A stretch of 64,000 nucleotides of DNA from Neoceratodus forsteri (Eukaryota; Chordata; Ceratodontiformes; Ceratodontidae): NCBI GenBank assembly GCA_016271365.2, contig CM057452.1, forward strand, positions 829,962,001 to 830,026,000, given 5' to 3'. This document shows positions 23,285-34,289 of this stretch, piece by piece. The first letter of the stretch is position 1; each line of letters starts with the position of its first letter. A program made the position numbers and the translations under genes. The notes below the pieces were generated by a model. It was not told where the DNA came from, did no database searches, and was given only the letters and a program-made list of their open reading frames with translations.

Positions 23285-24742
23285 TGCAGATTCAGACCAT
23301 TTCATGGAACAACCGACATGATCTTTGTTGCCAGGCAGATCCAAGAAAAGTGTCAGGAACAACATCAGGTCCTGTACATGGCCTTCATCGACCTGACAAA
23401 GGCCTTCGACTCCATCAGTCATGAAGCCTTGTGGATGGTGCTGGCCCGACTTGGCTGCCCTATAAAATTCATCAAGGTCCTGAGGCATCTGCATGACCAG
23501 ATGACTGCTAGTGTTCTCTACAATGGTTCAAAGACAAACCCATTCATCATCCAAACTGGGGTCAAGCAAGGGTGTGTCATTGCTCCAACCTTGTTCTCTA
23601 TCTTCCTAGCAGTCATCCTAGTCCTCATCAGAGACTGCCTTCCCACTGGAATTGACATCAAATACAGAATGGATGGATGGTTCTTTAATCTTGGACTTCT
23701 CCATCCAAAGACCACAGTTTGCAAGGCATCCATCATTGACCTTCAGTACACTGATGACTGTGCCATCCTTGCACACACCAGGAGCGACCTCCAGTCTGCA
23801 CTAGATTTCTATGGAAGCTTACCAAAGTCTGTGACTCTCACTCAACATCAAGAAGACCTAGGTGCTCTATCAGCCTGATCAAGGCTTGTAAATGACCCTC
23901 CACAATTCACCATCCAGGGACAGACCCTGGAGACAGTCGAGCACTTCCCTTACCTTGGTAGCCACCTCTCCCTAACAGTGAACATCGACGATGAGATTTA
24001 ACACAGGATCCATTGCACTAGTAACTCATTTGGGAAACTGCTATGGCGCATCTTCACTGACCGTGACATATGAAAGGACACCAAGATCCAGGTATACAAT
24101 TCAGTTATCATCCCTACCCTTCTTTACGGATGTGAAACTTGGGTGACTTACCGACATCATCTAAAAAGCCTGGAGAGGTACCACCAATGATATCTCCAGA
24201 AAATCCTCCACATCAAGTGGGAAGACTACCACACTAATGTCAGTGTTCTCACCGAGGCCAGTGTCACCAGCATTGAAGCAATGATCCTCACATATCAATT
24301 CCGCTAGACTGGACACTGTGTACAGATACCTGACTCTCGACTCCCAGAACAAATTTTATACTCCCAGCTCAGTCACGGCCAGAGATCCCGTGGTGGTCAA
24401 AGGAAACGCTACAAAGACACACTGAAGGCATACCTCAAGAAAACAGATATGGACATCATGAGCTGGGAAGAGCTGGGCACCAAATAATCTCAATGGTGCC
24501 AGAACTGCCATCAAGCAGGGGCCTCCTTCAAAGAGAAATGCCTTGCCCTCGAAGCCAAAAAGAGAGAGCGTATGAAGTAAAGGGAAAGAAGCCCCAGCCA
24601 GCAGGCAGCTCTCCCACATGGAAACATCTGCAATTTTTGTGGATGAATTTATGGCTGTAGGATTGGATTACTGAGTCACATCAGGACCCATCAGTGAACC
24701 ATGGTAGAGATCATCCTCGAATTGAGGGCTCACCGATGTCGA
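23285..24742 (+). mobile_element. I/Nimbus-like LINE fragment
   Basis: A plus-strand, 5'-truncated LINE inserted in the left-arm CR1. It begins inside the reverse transcriptase: FRPFHGTTDMIFVARQIQEKC, MAFIDLTKAFDSISHEALW, QTGVKQGCVIAPTLFSIF, and the catalytic YTDD box in LQYTDDCAILAH (about 23,750). The C-terminal part follows with stops: HFPYLGSHLS, LLYGCETWVTYRHHLKSLERY, and GHGQRSRGGQRKRYKDTLKAYLKK-like sequence near 24,390. This domain order and the YGCETW box are typical of vertebrate I-group (Nimbus/Ingi-like) elements. In-frame stops at several points (for example 23,878 and 24,001) show it is dead. Absent from the right arm. Confidence 0.85.
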
Positions 24743-24752
24743 GCCTAAACAG
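24743..24752. repeat. Target site duplication, right
   Basis: Second GCCTAAACAG, directly after the 3' end of the I-like LINE. Confidence 0.85.
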
Positions 24753-26836
24753 ATCCTTGGTTCCACTCTCAGTTATTCTCTCTACATACTTGAAGACCCC
24801 TATCATATCTCCCCTGTCCATCCTCTTATCTCCTCTAGTGTGTACAGCCCAAGCTCTTCCAGTCTCTCCTCATAGGAACTCCCCTCCATGCCCTGAATCA
24901 TCCAGGTTGCTCTCCTCTAGACTATCTCTAGCAGTGCTATATCCTTCTTCAGATGAGGTCTCCAGAACTGTACACAGTACTCAAGCTGTGGCCTGACAAA
25001 AGCATTATATAGAGGGAGGATCACCTCCCTCTTACTGGACGTAATTCCCCTGGCTATGCAGCCCAGTATCTTGATTGCTTTGGCTGCGGTTCTTCTATAA
25101 TTTTCAGAGTTATTCATTTTGACATCTACTACAACCCCTAGATCCCACTCACTCAATGTGGCCCATGTTTTTGACCCCAAAATGAAGTACCTTATGATTC
25201 CCGGCATTAAATTTCAATCTCCAACTCCTGGACCACCCCTCCATGGTATCCAGCTCCCCCTGGACTGTCACTCTCGTTTCTTCTCAATCCACCAGTGCTC
25301 CCAGTTTGGAATCATTTGAAAAGAGACTCAGCCTACTCCTAACCCCCCCCATATCTGAGACATAGGCATTGAACAAGAGTTGCCCCAATACTGAACCTTG
25401 GGGGGCCCTACTGATTACCTTCCTTGGGGGAGGAGACAATCCCACTGACCATTGCCCTCTGTATTTGTCCTGAAAGCCAATTTTCAACCCACTTGAGTTC
25501 CTTTCCTCCAACCCCCATCTCCCCCAGCTTTGTTATCAGCCCATTATGGGGTACTGAATCAAACGCCTTGCTGAAATCCAGGTATAGGACGTCCACCGGC
25601 CTATGTCTGTCCAAGGCCCCCATCACCCAGTCATAAAACTCTACGAGGTTGGACTGACATGATCTCCCTGGAACAAAGCCATAATGTTTATCATCCTGGT
25701 AACCCTAACCATTCCAGCTGCCTCCCAAGCCTCTCCTTGACAAAGGCCTCCATTACTTTGCCTACCACAGATGTTAGGCTGACAGGCCTATAATTCCCCA
25801 TCTCTTCTCTAGATCTCCCTTTATGGATAGGCACTACATAAGTCACCCCCTCCAGTCTTGGGGTACCCATCCTGTCTGCAGAGAGGCATTAAAGAGTGCA
25901 CCCAGTGGAGCTGCCAATTAAGTGTCACTTGTATGTTGAACAATTGTATAAAAAAAAGGCTTCAAAGCTGACTCAATTTTTCTGGGTTAGAATTCCATCG
26001 TACAAGGAAGTACTATATATAAAAGAGAAAAATGTATAACATAATTAACAAACATATGATTAATCTATACATGTAAATAACACAGTTATTAGTACTAGGC
26101 TATTCTAATGTGTACATAATATGAAAAAATATGTATTTCCAATGTTCTTTAATAATATTTCTTTTTTCATTTAACTTCATTAGATATTGATATGCCATCT
26201 TGTAAGAACCATCCGTGCTTCTGGTCAGATGAGGAAACAGCAGTACTTATTAACTGCTTGAAAGAGTTGGATATCATTAGGCAGTTAGATGGCAGAAAAG
26301 CATGGAATAGTGATATATACAGGAAAGTAGTTGAAAAAATGAAGTCATTCAGATTTATAAGAACTGTCGATCAAGTAAAACATAGGTGGAAGTTCCTTAA
26401 AACATTATACTTCAAGGTAAAAAAAAACAATGGGCAAAGCGGGGCGTCAAGGTCCACTTTTACATTCTACATAGAATTGGATGAGTTGATAGGTCATAGT
26501 CCGTCTTCTATGATGGAGTCTAATAACCTTGATGTAGGTTTTTCCTGATAGGGGCCAAGACATCTGCGTGGCTTCTGAAAATGATCACATGGTTACAGAG
26601 TCATCCACAGGTTAGTTGTGACGTGCTACTATGAAATGAATCTCATTCTGTGTGAACCATCATAAAGCAAGATGAGGAAGGGTGCCTATTGCATGGGGAC
26701 CTGTATTTCAGGGAGCTCCTCAGGGACCTAATTGTTTGAGACACACTGACGGAGAGTGTCTACTCCATGGTTTGATTGCAGATAAGACTAGTTGGTGGTG
26801 CTTAGAACAAATAATAATGACAGTTATATATTTAAG

Positions 26837-27130
26837 CAATAAGGCACAGCAGGGTGCTGGCTATTACAAAACAGAGCCCAGGTTTTAAAAGTGCCAGCTC
26901 CCAATACTGCCAACCCTGTTGGGTATTACTGCTTACATATCAAACACCCTGCTGTTCCTTATTGTGATTATACGAATGACACATGTGTAAAATAAATGTA
27001 AAATGTGCTTACTTGTGTTTTTTATAAATACAATTCCTCAGCCGTGGGTAATGCACGATTTAACTACGGTCATGTGACATGTTTTGACCAATGAGGTTAC
27101 AGGATTTTCACACACCATTGTATAGTTTAG
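26837..27130. repeat. Hairpin unit B1
   Basis: A hairpin (26,837-26,965; CAATAAGGCACAGCAGGG against CCCTGCTGTTCCTTATTG) is followed by about 160 bases bracketed by ATTATACGAATG and CATTGTATAG. It lies in the first Myb intron. The same architecture repeats in B2 and beside the hAT gene at 46,804-47,140. The mirrored unit is at about 34,600-34,870. Confidence 0.75.
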
Positions 27131-27139
27131 ATTGATGAA

Positions 27140-27440
27140 GCAATAAGTCACAACAGGGTGTGGGTTATTGGGGGGTCTACCCATGCCTTATGTGGTGTGT
27201 CACGAGGTGCAGCCGAGTGAGTTAACCACACAAGAAGTGGGTAACTCACCCAATAACTCACTCCCTGGAGTGCCTTATTGCGATTATACAATGGACACAT
27301 GTGTAAAACACATTTAAAATGTGTTTAATTACGTTTTTATAAATGCCATTCCTCAGCCGTGTGCTATGCAGGATTTACCCATGGTCATGTGACATATTTT
27401 AATCAATGAGGTTACAGGATTTTCTCACACCATTGTATAA
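27140..27440. repeat. Hairpin unit B2
   Basis: A tandem relative of B1: a hairpin (27,140-27,281; CAATAAGTCACAACAGGG against the CTGGAGTGCCTTATTG end) followed by a segment bracketed by ATTATACAATGG and CCATTGTATAAT. The mirrored copy is at about 34,290-34,590. Confidence 0.75.
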
Positions 27441-27589
27441 TTGAGTTTTTTGGGCTGTGGATGAGTGTCGCCAGTGTGGTGCTCTGGTCAAGGCAGAGAT
27501 GGAGCTTGGATTGGCACAGCATAATAGAAGGGTGGAAGCATTTTTCTTTAGGTATATCAGGTGACAATCAGATGAAGTTGGGGAAAAGG

Positions 27590-27880
27590 AATACACAGTG
27601 GGAGTATATGTCCTTCCTGCATACTTTGTATCCTGGGATTGCCAGATCCCAGTCCCAGTGCTCAGTTGCCCACGTTTCTGTGACAGCTGAAATATCAACC
27701 ATCCACACTGCTGAGAGTGCCTGTAGCTCAGCTCCCCTTTGTTACCTCCACCATTTCCTCCACTAGGTCATTTGTCCCCACATGTACCACAATGTATGTT
27801 TTCCTCCTACCACTCCTTACGCACCTTAGGATTGTCTTTCCTAGCTCCATCAGAGGACTGCCAGGACATCCATCAGCTCA
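27590..27880 (-). mobile_element. CR1 ORF1/endonuclease scrap, left arm
   Basis: The minus strand matches the right-arm fragment 33,590-34,150 but lacks several hundred bases from its middle. What remains is the start of the endonuclease (frame at 27,399-27,698, DTKYAGRTYTPT region) joined to the beginning of the ORF1 segment. The deletion is specific to this arm. It lies in the first Myb intron. Confidence 0.6.
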
Positions 27881-28334
27881 TTTGTGTATTTCATACTATT
27901 TGAAATACTTAACTAATAACTCAGGGCTATGTTGTTGTAGTTCTGAGATACCATCACCCCCAGAACTCAACTGGCATAAAAACAAGGGCACACACATTAT
28001 ATTGCATCATGTATTCTATATGCATCAAAATGTTCACTAATTCAGTGTATTGCAGACTTGTCAGTAAATAGAGAGCAAATATGAACAAAGTATTGCACAA
28101 GATGCAGTTGAAGATGCAACACATATTGAAGAGCCTAATGAAAGTAATCATTGCTCAGTGTTGGACCATCAAAATACATCAGAAGATGATGATGACGATG
28201 CTGGGGAAGGATGCAGTTCACATTCACCACCAAGTATGTATAAAGGAAGTATTACTCCAGTCATGATGTGTAGCAAAATTTATCTTAAAAATATATTGAA
28301 AATTCACTATACATATTTTTAGAATATTTCATAA

Positions 28335-28520
28335 GCACAATAAGACACTCCATGTTTGCATCACAGTGTGATAACTGCACTCCTAGTGGCTACCTGAACT
28401 CATCCGTCTGCCTCATGCTTAACTACACCCCTATAAGTGTGGTTATCACAGCATAATGCACACACCATCATGTCTCATTGCTTGCATAACCACAGCCTGT
28501 AGAGTCTTTATGTCAAAATA
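28335..28520. repeat. Hairpin in Myb intron 2, left arm
   Basis: Partly inverted halves around CACAGTGTGATAACTGCAC and GTGTGGTTATCACAGCATAA, with ends based on CAATAAGACA and TCTCATTGC. Mirrored at about 32,925-33,115. It belongs to the same style of hairpin as B1 and B2. Confidence 0.6.
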
Positions 28521-29094
28521 ATGTAGCCCTTTATACTATTTTATTATTTTTTGCCATAAGACATTAAGATGTTGTTATTAACTGTTTTTAGGACCATTGC
28601 CTGCAAAAAAACAAAAGAGGCAAACTAGATGAAATAATGAACCACTGGTCTCGAGAGCAGCATAACTTTATTAAATCATTGGATAAGCAGCAATATGCAC
28701 AACAGGACTGGGAGGAGAAAATGAATGAAAAAATTATGAAAGATTTTATCGAAGCATCAACAAACGCATCTAAGGAAATTATGCATTCATTCTTTCAAGG
28801 GATGCATAATCTACTATTTAATCAGTCACCAATCACCCCCAGTCAAAACAGGTTACTATTATTAATTCTTTATAAGTCTTTCGTTATGTTAGCCGACAGA
28901 CTGCTGGATGTTTAACGATTACATCATGTGATGTGTCGCTAGATTATAGTATATCAATAAAAAATTAATTAATCTGGTTGGATAAGAAACTAAGAACTCA
29001 ATGCTGCTATCCCATGACACAGCACTATTCAACCATTGTACACACCCTTTAATGGTAAAATTAATAAAACTGTCACAATTTCCTAATTTTTAGA

Positions 29095-29600
29095 GCCATA
29101 TTACCTGGTCTGGGGGGGGGGGCATTGCCTGGCTGAGGCCTTGCAACTCCTTACTGTGCTAACTTGTGTACAGCTGCAATCAGGGAGGTGTACCATTAAT
29201 CTCTATTGCTTTAATTTTGCTGTGGCTTTCCACCCCGGATACAGTATCTGGTAACGGTAACACCACCAATAACACCAAAGTAAAGTCGAACGCAAGCACA
29301 AACACAGACGCAAACGGTTACAGTGTGAAATTTTGCACCTTAATAACTTTGCCACCGTACGATGGATTTTAGCTGCACACAAGTTAGCACAGTTAGGAGT
29401 TGCATGCCCTTGACCAGGCAATGCCACCCCCCAGACCAGGTACTGCATCCTGAGTGGAGAACCACTGCAAAACTAAAGCCATGGCCATCAATGGTACACC
29501 TCCCTGATTGCAGCAGTACACAGGTTAGCACAGTTAGCAGTTGCACGGAGTCAGCCAGGCAAAGCACCCCCCCAGATCAGGCACATAGTTGTAATGAGAC
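29095..29600. repeat. Inverted/tandem module, left arm
   Basis: One plus-oriented copy (about 29,105-29,250) and two minus-oriented copies (about 29,345-29,440 and 29,445-29,600) of a unit containing GCTAACTTGTGTACAGCTGC and GGAGGTGTACCATTRAT. The unit is thus palindromic on its own inside the larger palindrome. Mirrored at 31,805-32,300. Confidence 0.7.
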
Positions 29601-30119
29601 CAGAAACATCAGGTACTGTAGTGTGCTTTACTACCTCTGAAAGTTCTAGAAAAAGTTCAAATGCTTCAAACATATCAGTGTAATACTGTACAGTATGTAA
29701 AATGGGTGTAAATCAGCACTGTTTACAACTAAATATATAATGATACAGCGTAACACATTTAATGTATTCAAGCTTTTTTGAAATATTCTAGGGTCGAGAG
29801 GTGTGATCCTGGTCAAGCAACACACCATTAAATCCCTCAGAATAATATGTATCAAGTGAGGACTCAGCCTGGAGGTGATTTCCAACGCACAACTTCACCA
29901 TATCTACATACCTTTCAGACAGATTTTAACACACAGTATAGTATGAGGAATAATGCATCGGTTGAACAGTTTGATGAAGTGGATTATGTGCTTCAATGAC
30001 TTAAATAATGGCTGAAAACTTTTGTACAGTTGGTTATATAAATATAGATTCAGCTGAAGTCCAGCTATTGATATTGTTTATCGTATTCTAAGTGCCAGAT
30101 ATTCAAAACTTTGACCCCG

Positions 30120-30360
30120 GGCTAAATTAGCACTGCCCAGCGGGCAAACTTAGTTGAACACCAGTATGCATGGGGCAGGCATAAGGCAAACCTGCTGGGG
30201 ATGGGGGAGGGGGGAGAGGGGATGTCAGCTATAGGATCACTGGGCTGTGCAGTGCAGCCATCCAATATATAGGGACCTGGGCAGACAGACTGGACCAGGC
30301 AGCCCTTCTCAGCCATCATGGTCCCTGTTCCCATGTGTGTTGGTTCCACCTCCAGCATGA
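30120..30360. repeat. Innermost stem, left side
   Basis: Near-perfect inverted partner of 30,700-30,960. The 78-residue conceptual frame on the minus strand (30,122-30,358) is almost identical to that on the plus strand at 30,698-30,940. It is a by-product of the palindrome rather than a likely gene. Confidence 0.9.
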
Positions 30361-30699
30361 ATCGACCCCATTGACATGTACAACACCTAGTATCCGCCCC
30401 ATGACGTCATTTCCCTGGTAGTCTATTGGTCCCCCCCACCACCCAGCATGTATTCCAAACCTTGTTTTAAATAAAACTAAATCCATTTCTCTGGTAGTCT
30501 AGTACCATTCCTTCCTACCTCAGTCAGCGGCCGGCCATAGTGGTGAGAGGAGGGCTGACCATCAGGGAAAAGTCTTTAAGTTTACATTCAACAGGGGTCA
30601 GAATTCATGCTGGAGGAGGGAGGGACTATTAGACTACCAGGGTAAATAGGTGCTGTACATCTACATTGGGTAGATTCATGCTGGGGGGGGGGGACCATT
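30361..30699. repeat. Centre of the giant palindrome
   Basis: The symmetry axis lies around 30,530-30,560, near the perfect GGCCGGCC at 30,529-30,536. Four copies of one 11-mer flank it: CTGGTAGTCTA at 30,415-30,425 and 30,491-30,501, TAGACTACCAG at 30,630-30,640, and TGGACTACCAG at 30,699-30,709. A CRE-like TGACGTCA lies within 30,402-30,409. No coding sequence. Confidence 0.75.
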
Positions 30700-30984
30700 G
30701 GACTACCAGGAGGTGGAACCAACACACATGGGAACAGGGACCATGATGGCTGAGAAGGGCTGCCTGGTCCAGTCTGTCTGCCCAGGTCCCTATATATTGG
30801 ATGGCTGCGCTGCACAGCCCAGTGATCCTATAGCTGACATCACCTCTCCCCCCTCCCCCATCCCCAGCAGGTTTGCCTTATGCCTGCCCCATGCATACTG
30901 GTGTTCAACTATGTTTGCCCACTGGGCAGTGCTAATTTAGCCCTGGGTCAAAGTTTTGAATATCTGGCACTTAGAATACAATAA

Positions 30985-30992
30985 ACTATATC
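30985..30992. repeat. Putative 8-bp target duplication, left
   Basis: ACTATATC here and ACAATATC at 31,321-31,328 flank the foldback insertion with one mismatch. The left arm has the single uninterrupted equivalent. Confidence 0.6.
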
Positions 30993-31320
30993 AGATCCAC
31001 GACAGGTGGTCGACAAATTTCCCGTCAACTGCCCCGACAGCGAAACCAGCAGGTTGACCGCATTTTGCAGTTGCCTGCTGGTTTCTATGTACTGGCAGTG
31101 TTGTCTTTGTGAGGCTTCACCCCCAAACCCCCCTGTGGGAGGCTGCACCCCTGCACCCCCCACTTAAGGATTATCAACTCCGAGTCGGAGTTGATTCGTG
31201 GGGGGTGCAGAACCACCGACAGACAGTGCCTGGTTCCAGCAGGTTCCCTACAGCGGCATGGCACTGTAGTCGCTGTGGGGAACCTCACTGTCAAACTCTC
31301 GCTGTCGGGTAGGTAAACGA
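30993..31320. mobile_element. Foldback MITE inserted in right arm
   Basis: A 328-bp insertion missing from the left arm. It is self-complementary around TCAACTCCGAGTCGGAGTTGA... at 31,174-31,194 (10-bp perfect stem with a one-base loop), flanked by TGCACCCCCCAC and GTGGGGGGTGCAG, with ACCCGACAGCGA-type motifs near both ends. The 8-bp, slightly mismatched flanking duplication suggests a hAT-like or Mutator-like origin. It encodes nothing and would need a transposase from elsewhere. Confidence 0.65.
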
Positions 31321-31328
31321 ACAATATC
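31321..31328. repeat. Putative 8-bp target duplication, right
   Basis: ACAATATC, the partner of 30,985-30,992. It matches the undisturbed left-arm sequence. Confidence 0.6.
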
Positions 31329-31804
31329 AATAACTGGACTTCAGCTGAATCTACATTTATATTACCAACTGTACATTAGTTTTCAGCCATTATTTAAGGC
31401 GTTGAAGCACATAATCCACCTCATCAAACTGTTCAACTGATGCATTATTCCTCATACTATACTGTGTGTTAAAATCTGTCTGAAAGGTATGTAGATATGG
31501 TGAAGTTTGCGTTGGAAATCACCTCCAGGCTGAGTCCTCACTTGATACGTATTATTCTGAGGGATTTGATGGTATGTTGCTTGACCAGGATCATACCTCT
31601 CGACCCTAGAATATTTCAAAAAAGCATGAATACATTAAATGTGTTATGCTGTATCATTATATATTTAGTCGTAAACAAACAGTGCTAATTTACACCCATT
31701 TTACATACACAGTATTACACTGATATGTTTTAAGCTTTTGGACTTTTTCTAGAACTTTCAGAGGTAGTAATGCACACTACAGTACTAATGTTTCTGGTCT
31801 CATT

Positions 31805-32300
31805 ACAACTATGTGCCTGATCGGGGGCATGCCTGCCTTACTCTGTGCAACTGCTAACTGTGCTAACTTGTGTACTGCTGTAACCAAGGAGGTGTACCGT
31901 TGATGGCCATGGCTTTAGTTTTGCAGTGGCTCTCCACTCAGGATGCAGTACCTGGTCTGGGGGGGGCATTGCCTGGTCAAGGGCATGCAGCTCCTTACTG
32001 TGTTAACGTATGTACAGCTGAAATCTGTCATAAGGTGGCAAAGTTATTAAGGTGCAAAATTTCACACTGTAATGGTTTGCAACTGTGTTTGCGCTATGCT
32101 CATCTTTACTTTGGCATCATTGTTGGTGTTACCATTACCAGATACTGTATCCGGTGGAGAGCCACAGTAAAATTAAAGCAATGGAGATCAATGGTACGCC
32201 TCCTTGATTGCAGCTGTACACAAGTTAGCAAAGTTAGGAGTTGTAAGCCCTCAGCCAGGCAATGCCCCCCCCCCCCCTCGGACCAGGTAATATGGCTCTA
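31805..32300. repeat. Inverted/tandem module, right arm
   Basis: Mirror of 29,095-29,600, with the same two direct units and one inverted unit around GCTAACTTGTGTACTGCTG and CCTCCTTGATTGCAGCTGTAC. A 143-codon frame crosses it (31,870-32,301), but it follows the repeat structure and has no recognisable domain. Confidence 0.7.
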
Positions 32301-32924
32301 AAAAATAGAATATACTTAAATGATTAAGCAATAAACATAATAAGCAAATCTGAAATTGTGACAGTTTTATTATTAATTTTAGCATTAAAGGGTGTGTACA
32401 ATGGTTGAATAGGGCAGTGTCATGGGATATCAGCATTGAGTTCTTAGTTTCTTATCCAACCAGATTAATTAATTTTGTATTGCTATATTATAATCTAGCG
32501 ACATGTCACATGATGTAAACGTTAAACATCCAGCAGTCTGTCAGCTAACATAATGAAAGACTTATAAAGAATTAATAATAGTAACCTGTTTTGACTGGGG
32601 TGATTGGTGACTGATTAAATAGTAGATTATTCATCCCTTGAAAGAATGAATGCATATTTTCCTTAAATGCATATGTTGATGCTTCGATAAAATCTTTCAT
32701 CATTTTTTCATTCATTTTCTCCTCCCAGTCCTGACGTGCACGTTGTTGCTTATCCAATGATTTAGTAAAGTTATGCTGCTCTCGAAACCAGTGGTTCATT
32801 ATTTCATCTAGTTTGCCTCTTTTTTTTTTTTTGCAGGCAATGGTCCTAAAAACAGTTAATAATAACATCTTAATGTCTTATGGCAAAAAATAATAAAATA
32901 ACATAAAGGGCTACATTATTTTGA

Positions 32925-33115
32925 CATAAAGGCACAACAGGCTGTGGGTTATGCAAGCAATAAGACATGATGGTGTGTGCATTATGCTGTGATAACCACA
33001 CTTATAGGGGTGTAGTTAAGCACAAGACAGATGAGTTCAGGTAGCTACTAGGAGTGCAGTTATCACACTGTGATGCAAACACAGAGTGTCTTACTGTGCT
33101 TATAAAATATCCTAA
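32925..33115. repeat. Hairpin in Myb intron 2, right arm
   Basis: Mirror of 28,335-28,520, including GTGATAACCACACTTATAGG and GCAGTTATCACACTGTGATG. Confidence 0.6.
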
Positions 33116-33589
33116 GTACAGAAATATGTATAGTGAATTTTCAATATATTTTTAAGATACATTTCGCTACACATCATGATTTGAGTAATACTTCCTTTAT
33201 ACATACTTGGTGGTGAGTGTGAACTGCATCCTTCCCCAGCATCGTCGTCATGATCTTCTGATGTATTTTGATGGTCCAACACTGAGCAATGATTACTTTC
33301 ATTAGGCTCTTCAATATGTGTTGCATCTTCAACTGCATCTTGTGCAATACTTTGTTCATCTTGCTCTCTATTTACTGACAAGTCTGCAATACATTGAATT
33401 AGTGAACTTTTTGATGCAGATAGAATACGTAATGCAATATAATGTGTGTGTCCTTGTTTTTATGCTAGTTGAGTTCTGGGGGTGATGGTATTTCAGAACT
33501 ACAAAAACATAGCCCTGAGTTATTGCTTACATATTTCAAACAGTATGAAATACGCAAGTAAGCTGATGGATGTCCTGGCAGTCCCCCTG

Positions 33590-34165
33590 ATGGAGCTAGG
33601 ACAGACAATCCTAAGGCGCATAAGGAGGGGGTAGGAGGAAACCACACATTGTGGTACATGTGGGGACAAATGACCTAGCGGAGGAAATGGTGGCGGTAAC
33701 AAAGGGGAGGACTGAGGAAGTAAGAAGGTTGTGTGAGGAGACTGGGGAGTCTGTGGCATTCTCAGAGGTGCTCCCAGTACACTGCGTAAGCACAGTGGGA
33801 AAGGAGAGGATTAGGGAGTTGAACACATGGTTGGTAGAATGGTATCCAATAAAGTGGAGCCTACCCCCCAGGCTAGCAGGGAAGGACTTGGGGTGGCCGA
33901 GAAAGGAGGAAATAGAAGGAAGGAAATGGAGGCCAACAAAGGGAAGGTGGCAAGATGGAGGTTGGCCTCGCTGAATGCAAGAACCTTAGGCAAAAAAATC
34001 TGCTGAGCTACAGGCACTCTTAGCAATATGGATGGTTGATATTTCAGCTGTCACAGAAACGTGGGCGACTGAGCACTGGGATTGGGATCTGGCAATCCCA
34101 GGATACAACGTATACAGGAAGGACATATACTCCCACTGTGTATTCCAACATCCATTTCCCCAACT
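33590..34165 (+). mobile_element. CR1 ORF1 end and endonuclease start
   Basis: Plus-strand frame 33,651-33,974 reads VHVGTNDLAEEM, SVAFSEVLPV and RELNTWLVEW. These are the motifs of the SGNH-esterase-like domain at the end of CR1 ORF1. The start of the ORF2 endonuclease follows: SLNARTLGKKI near 33,975, then DISAVTETWATEHWDWDLA and PGYNVYRKD (34,030-34,130) with the catalytic glutamate in TETW. The copy stops there. It sits in the first intron of the right-arm Myb gene. It may have been part of the same CR1 as 35,752-37,237, but the middle of the element is absent, so this is unproven. Confidence 0.75.
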
Positions 34166-34289
34166 TCATCTGATTATCACCTGATAATATGTTTCCACCC
34201 TTCTATTACGCTGTGCCAATCCAAGCTCCATCTCTGTCTTGACCGGACCACCACACTGGCGACTCTCATCCACCATCAAAAAACTCAAT

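Larger units (their letters stand above)
22961..25927 (-). mobile_element. CR1 LINE 3' half in left arm, split by I-like LINE
   Basis: A minus-strand CR1 reverse transcriptase and C-terminus, present at the mirrored place in the right arm (35,752-37,237), so it predates the arm duplication or was copied with it. Pieces: LYLDFSKAFDSVPHNGLITKLGEMGVG (25,408-25,626), RSRLSLFSNDSKLGALVD (about 25,330) where the catalytic FADD has become FSND, the thumb region [23 protein letters not shown] (24,917-25,207), and HYFTERVLEPWNVLPERLVEE (23,030-23,236). An I-like LINE (23,285-24,742) interrupts it. The 3' end carries CATACTAACATA, the reverse of a TTAGTATG repeat. Confidence 0.9.
26192..28915 (+). pseudogene. 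Myb/SANT (trihelix) gene, left-arm copy
   Basis: Three exons with good splice signals: exon 1 at 26,192-26,610 (donor CAG/GTTAGT), exon 2 at 28,056-28,233 (acceptor TTGCAG, donor A/GTATGT), exon 3 at 28,592-28,915 (acceptor TTTTTAG). Exon 1 encodes a trihelix Myb/SANT DNA-binding domain: FWSDEETAVLINCLKELD, then WNSDIYRKVVEKM and QVKHRWKFLKTLYF. Exon 2 is acidic (EDATHIEEPNESN). Exon 3 is a charged helix (REQHNFIKSLDKQQYAQQDWEEKMNEKI region). A protein of about 300 residues of this type is the DNA-binding partner of PIF/Harbinger transposases. One extra base near 26,545 gives a stop after GFS, and the A-rich tract at 28,604-28,615 is out of frame, so this copy is broken. Mirrored at 32,522-35,493. 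Confidence 0.85.
10993..30530 (+). repeat. Left arm of giant inverted repeat
   Basis: This arm is the reverse complement of 30,560-40,972 once arm-specific insertions are removed. It starts with ATGCTAATAAAATATT (10,993-11,008), which is mirrored at 40,957-40,972, and the flanks outside do not match. It holds, from the outside in: unassigned sequence, the DIRS insertion (11,895-20,271), more shared sequence with a (GT)n tract, a hairpin, a CR1 3' half split by an I-like LINE, Myb exon 1, two hairpin units, a CR1 ORF1/endonuclease scrap, Myb exons 2 and 3, a repeated module, and the innermost stem. Without the two insertions the arm is about 9.7 kb. Confidence 0.92.

Noticed and set aside
30698..30940. 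The 80-codon frame and its mirror at 30,122-30,358 as twin genes
   Set aside because: They are the two sides of the innermost stem. Duplication of the frame follows from the palindrome, and no domain is seen.
31870..32301. A 143-codon frame in the right arm as a gene
   Set aside because: It runs across the tandem and inverted module and is not open in the mirrored module of the left arm.
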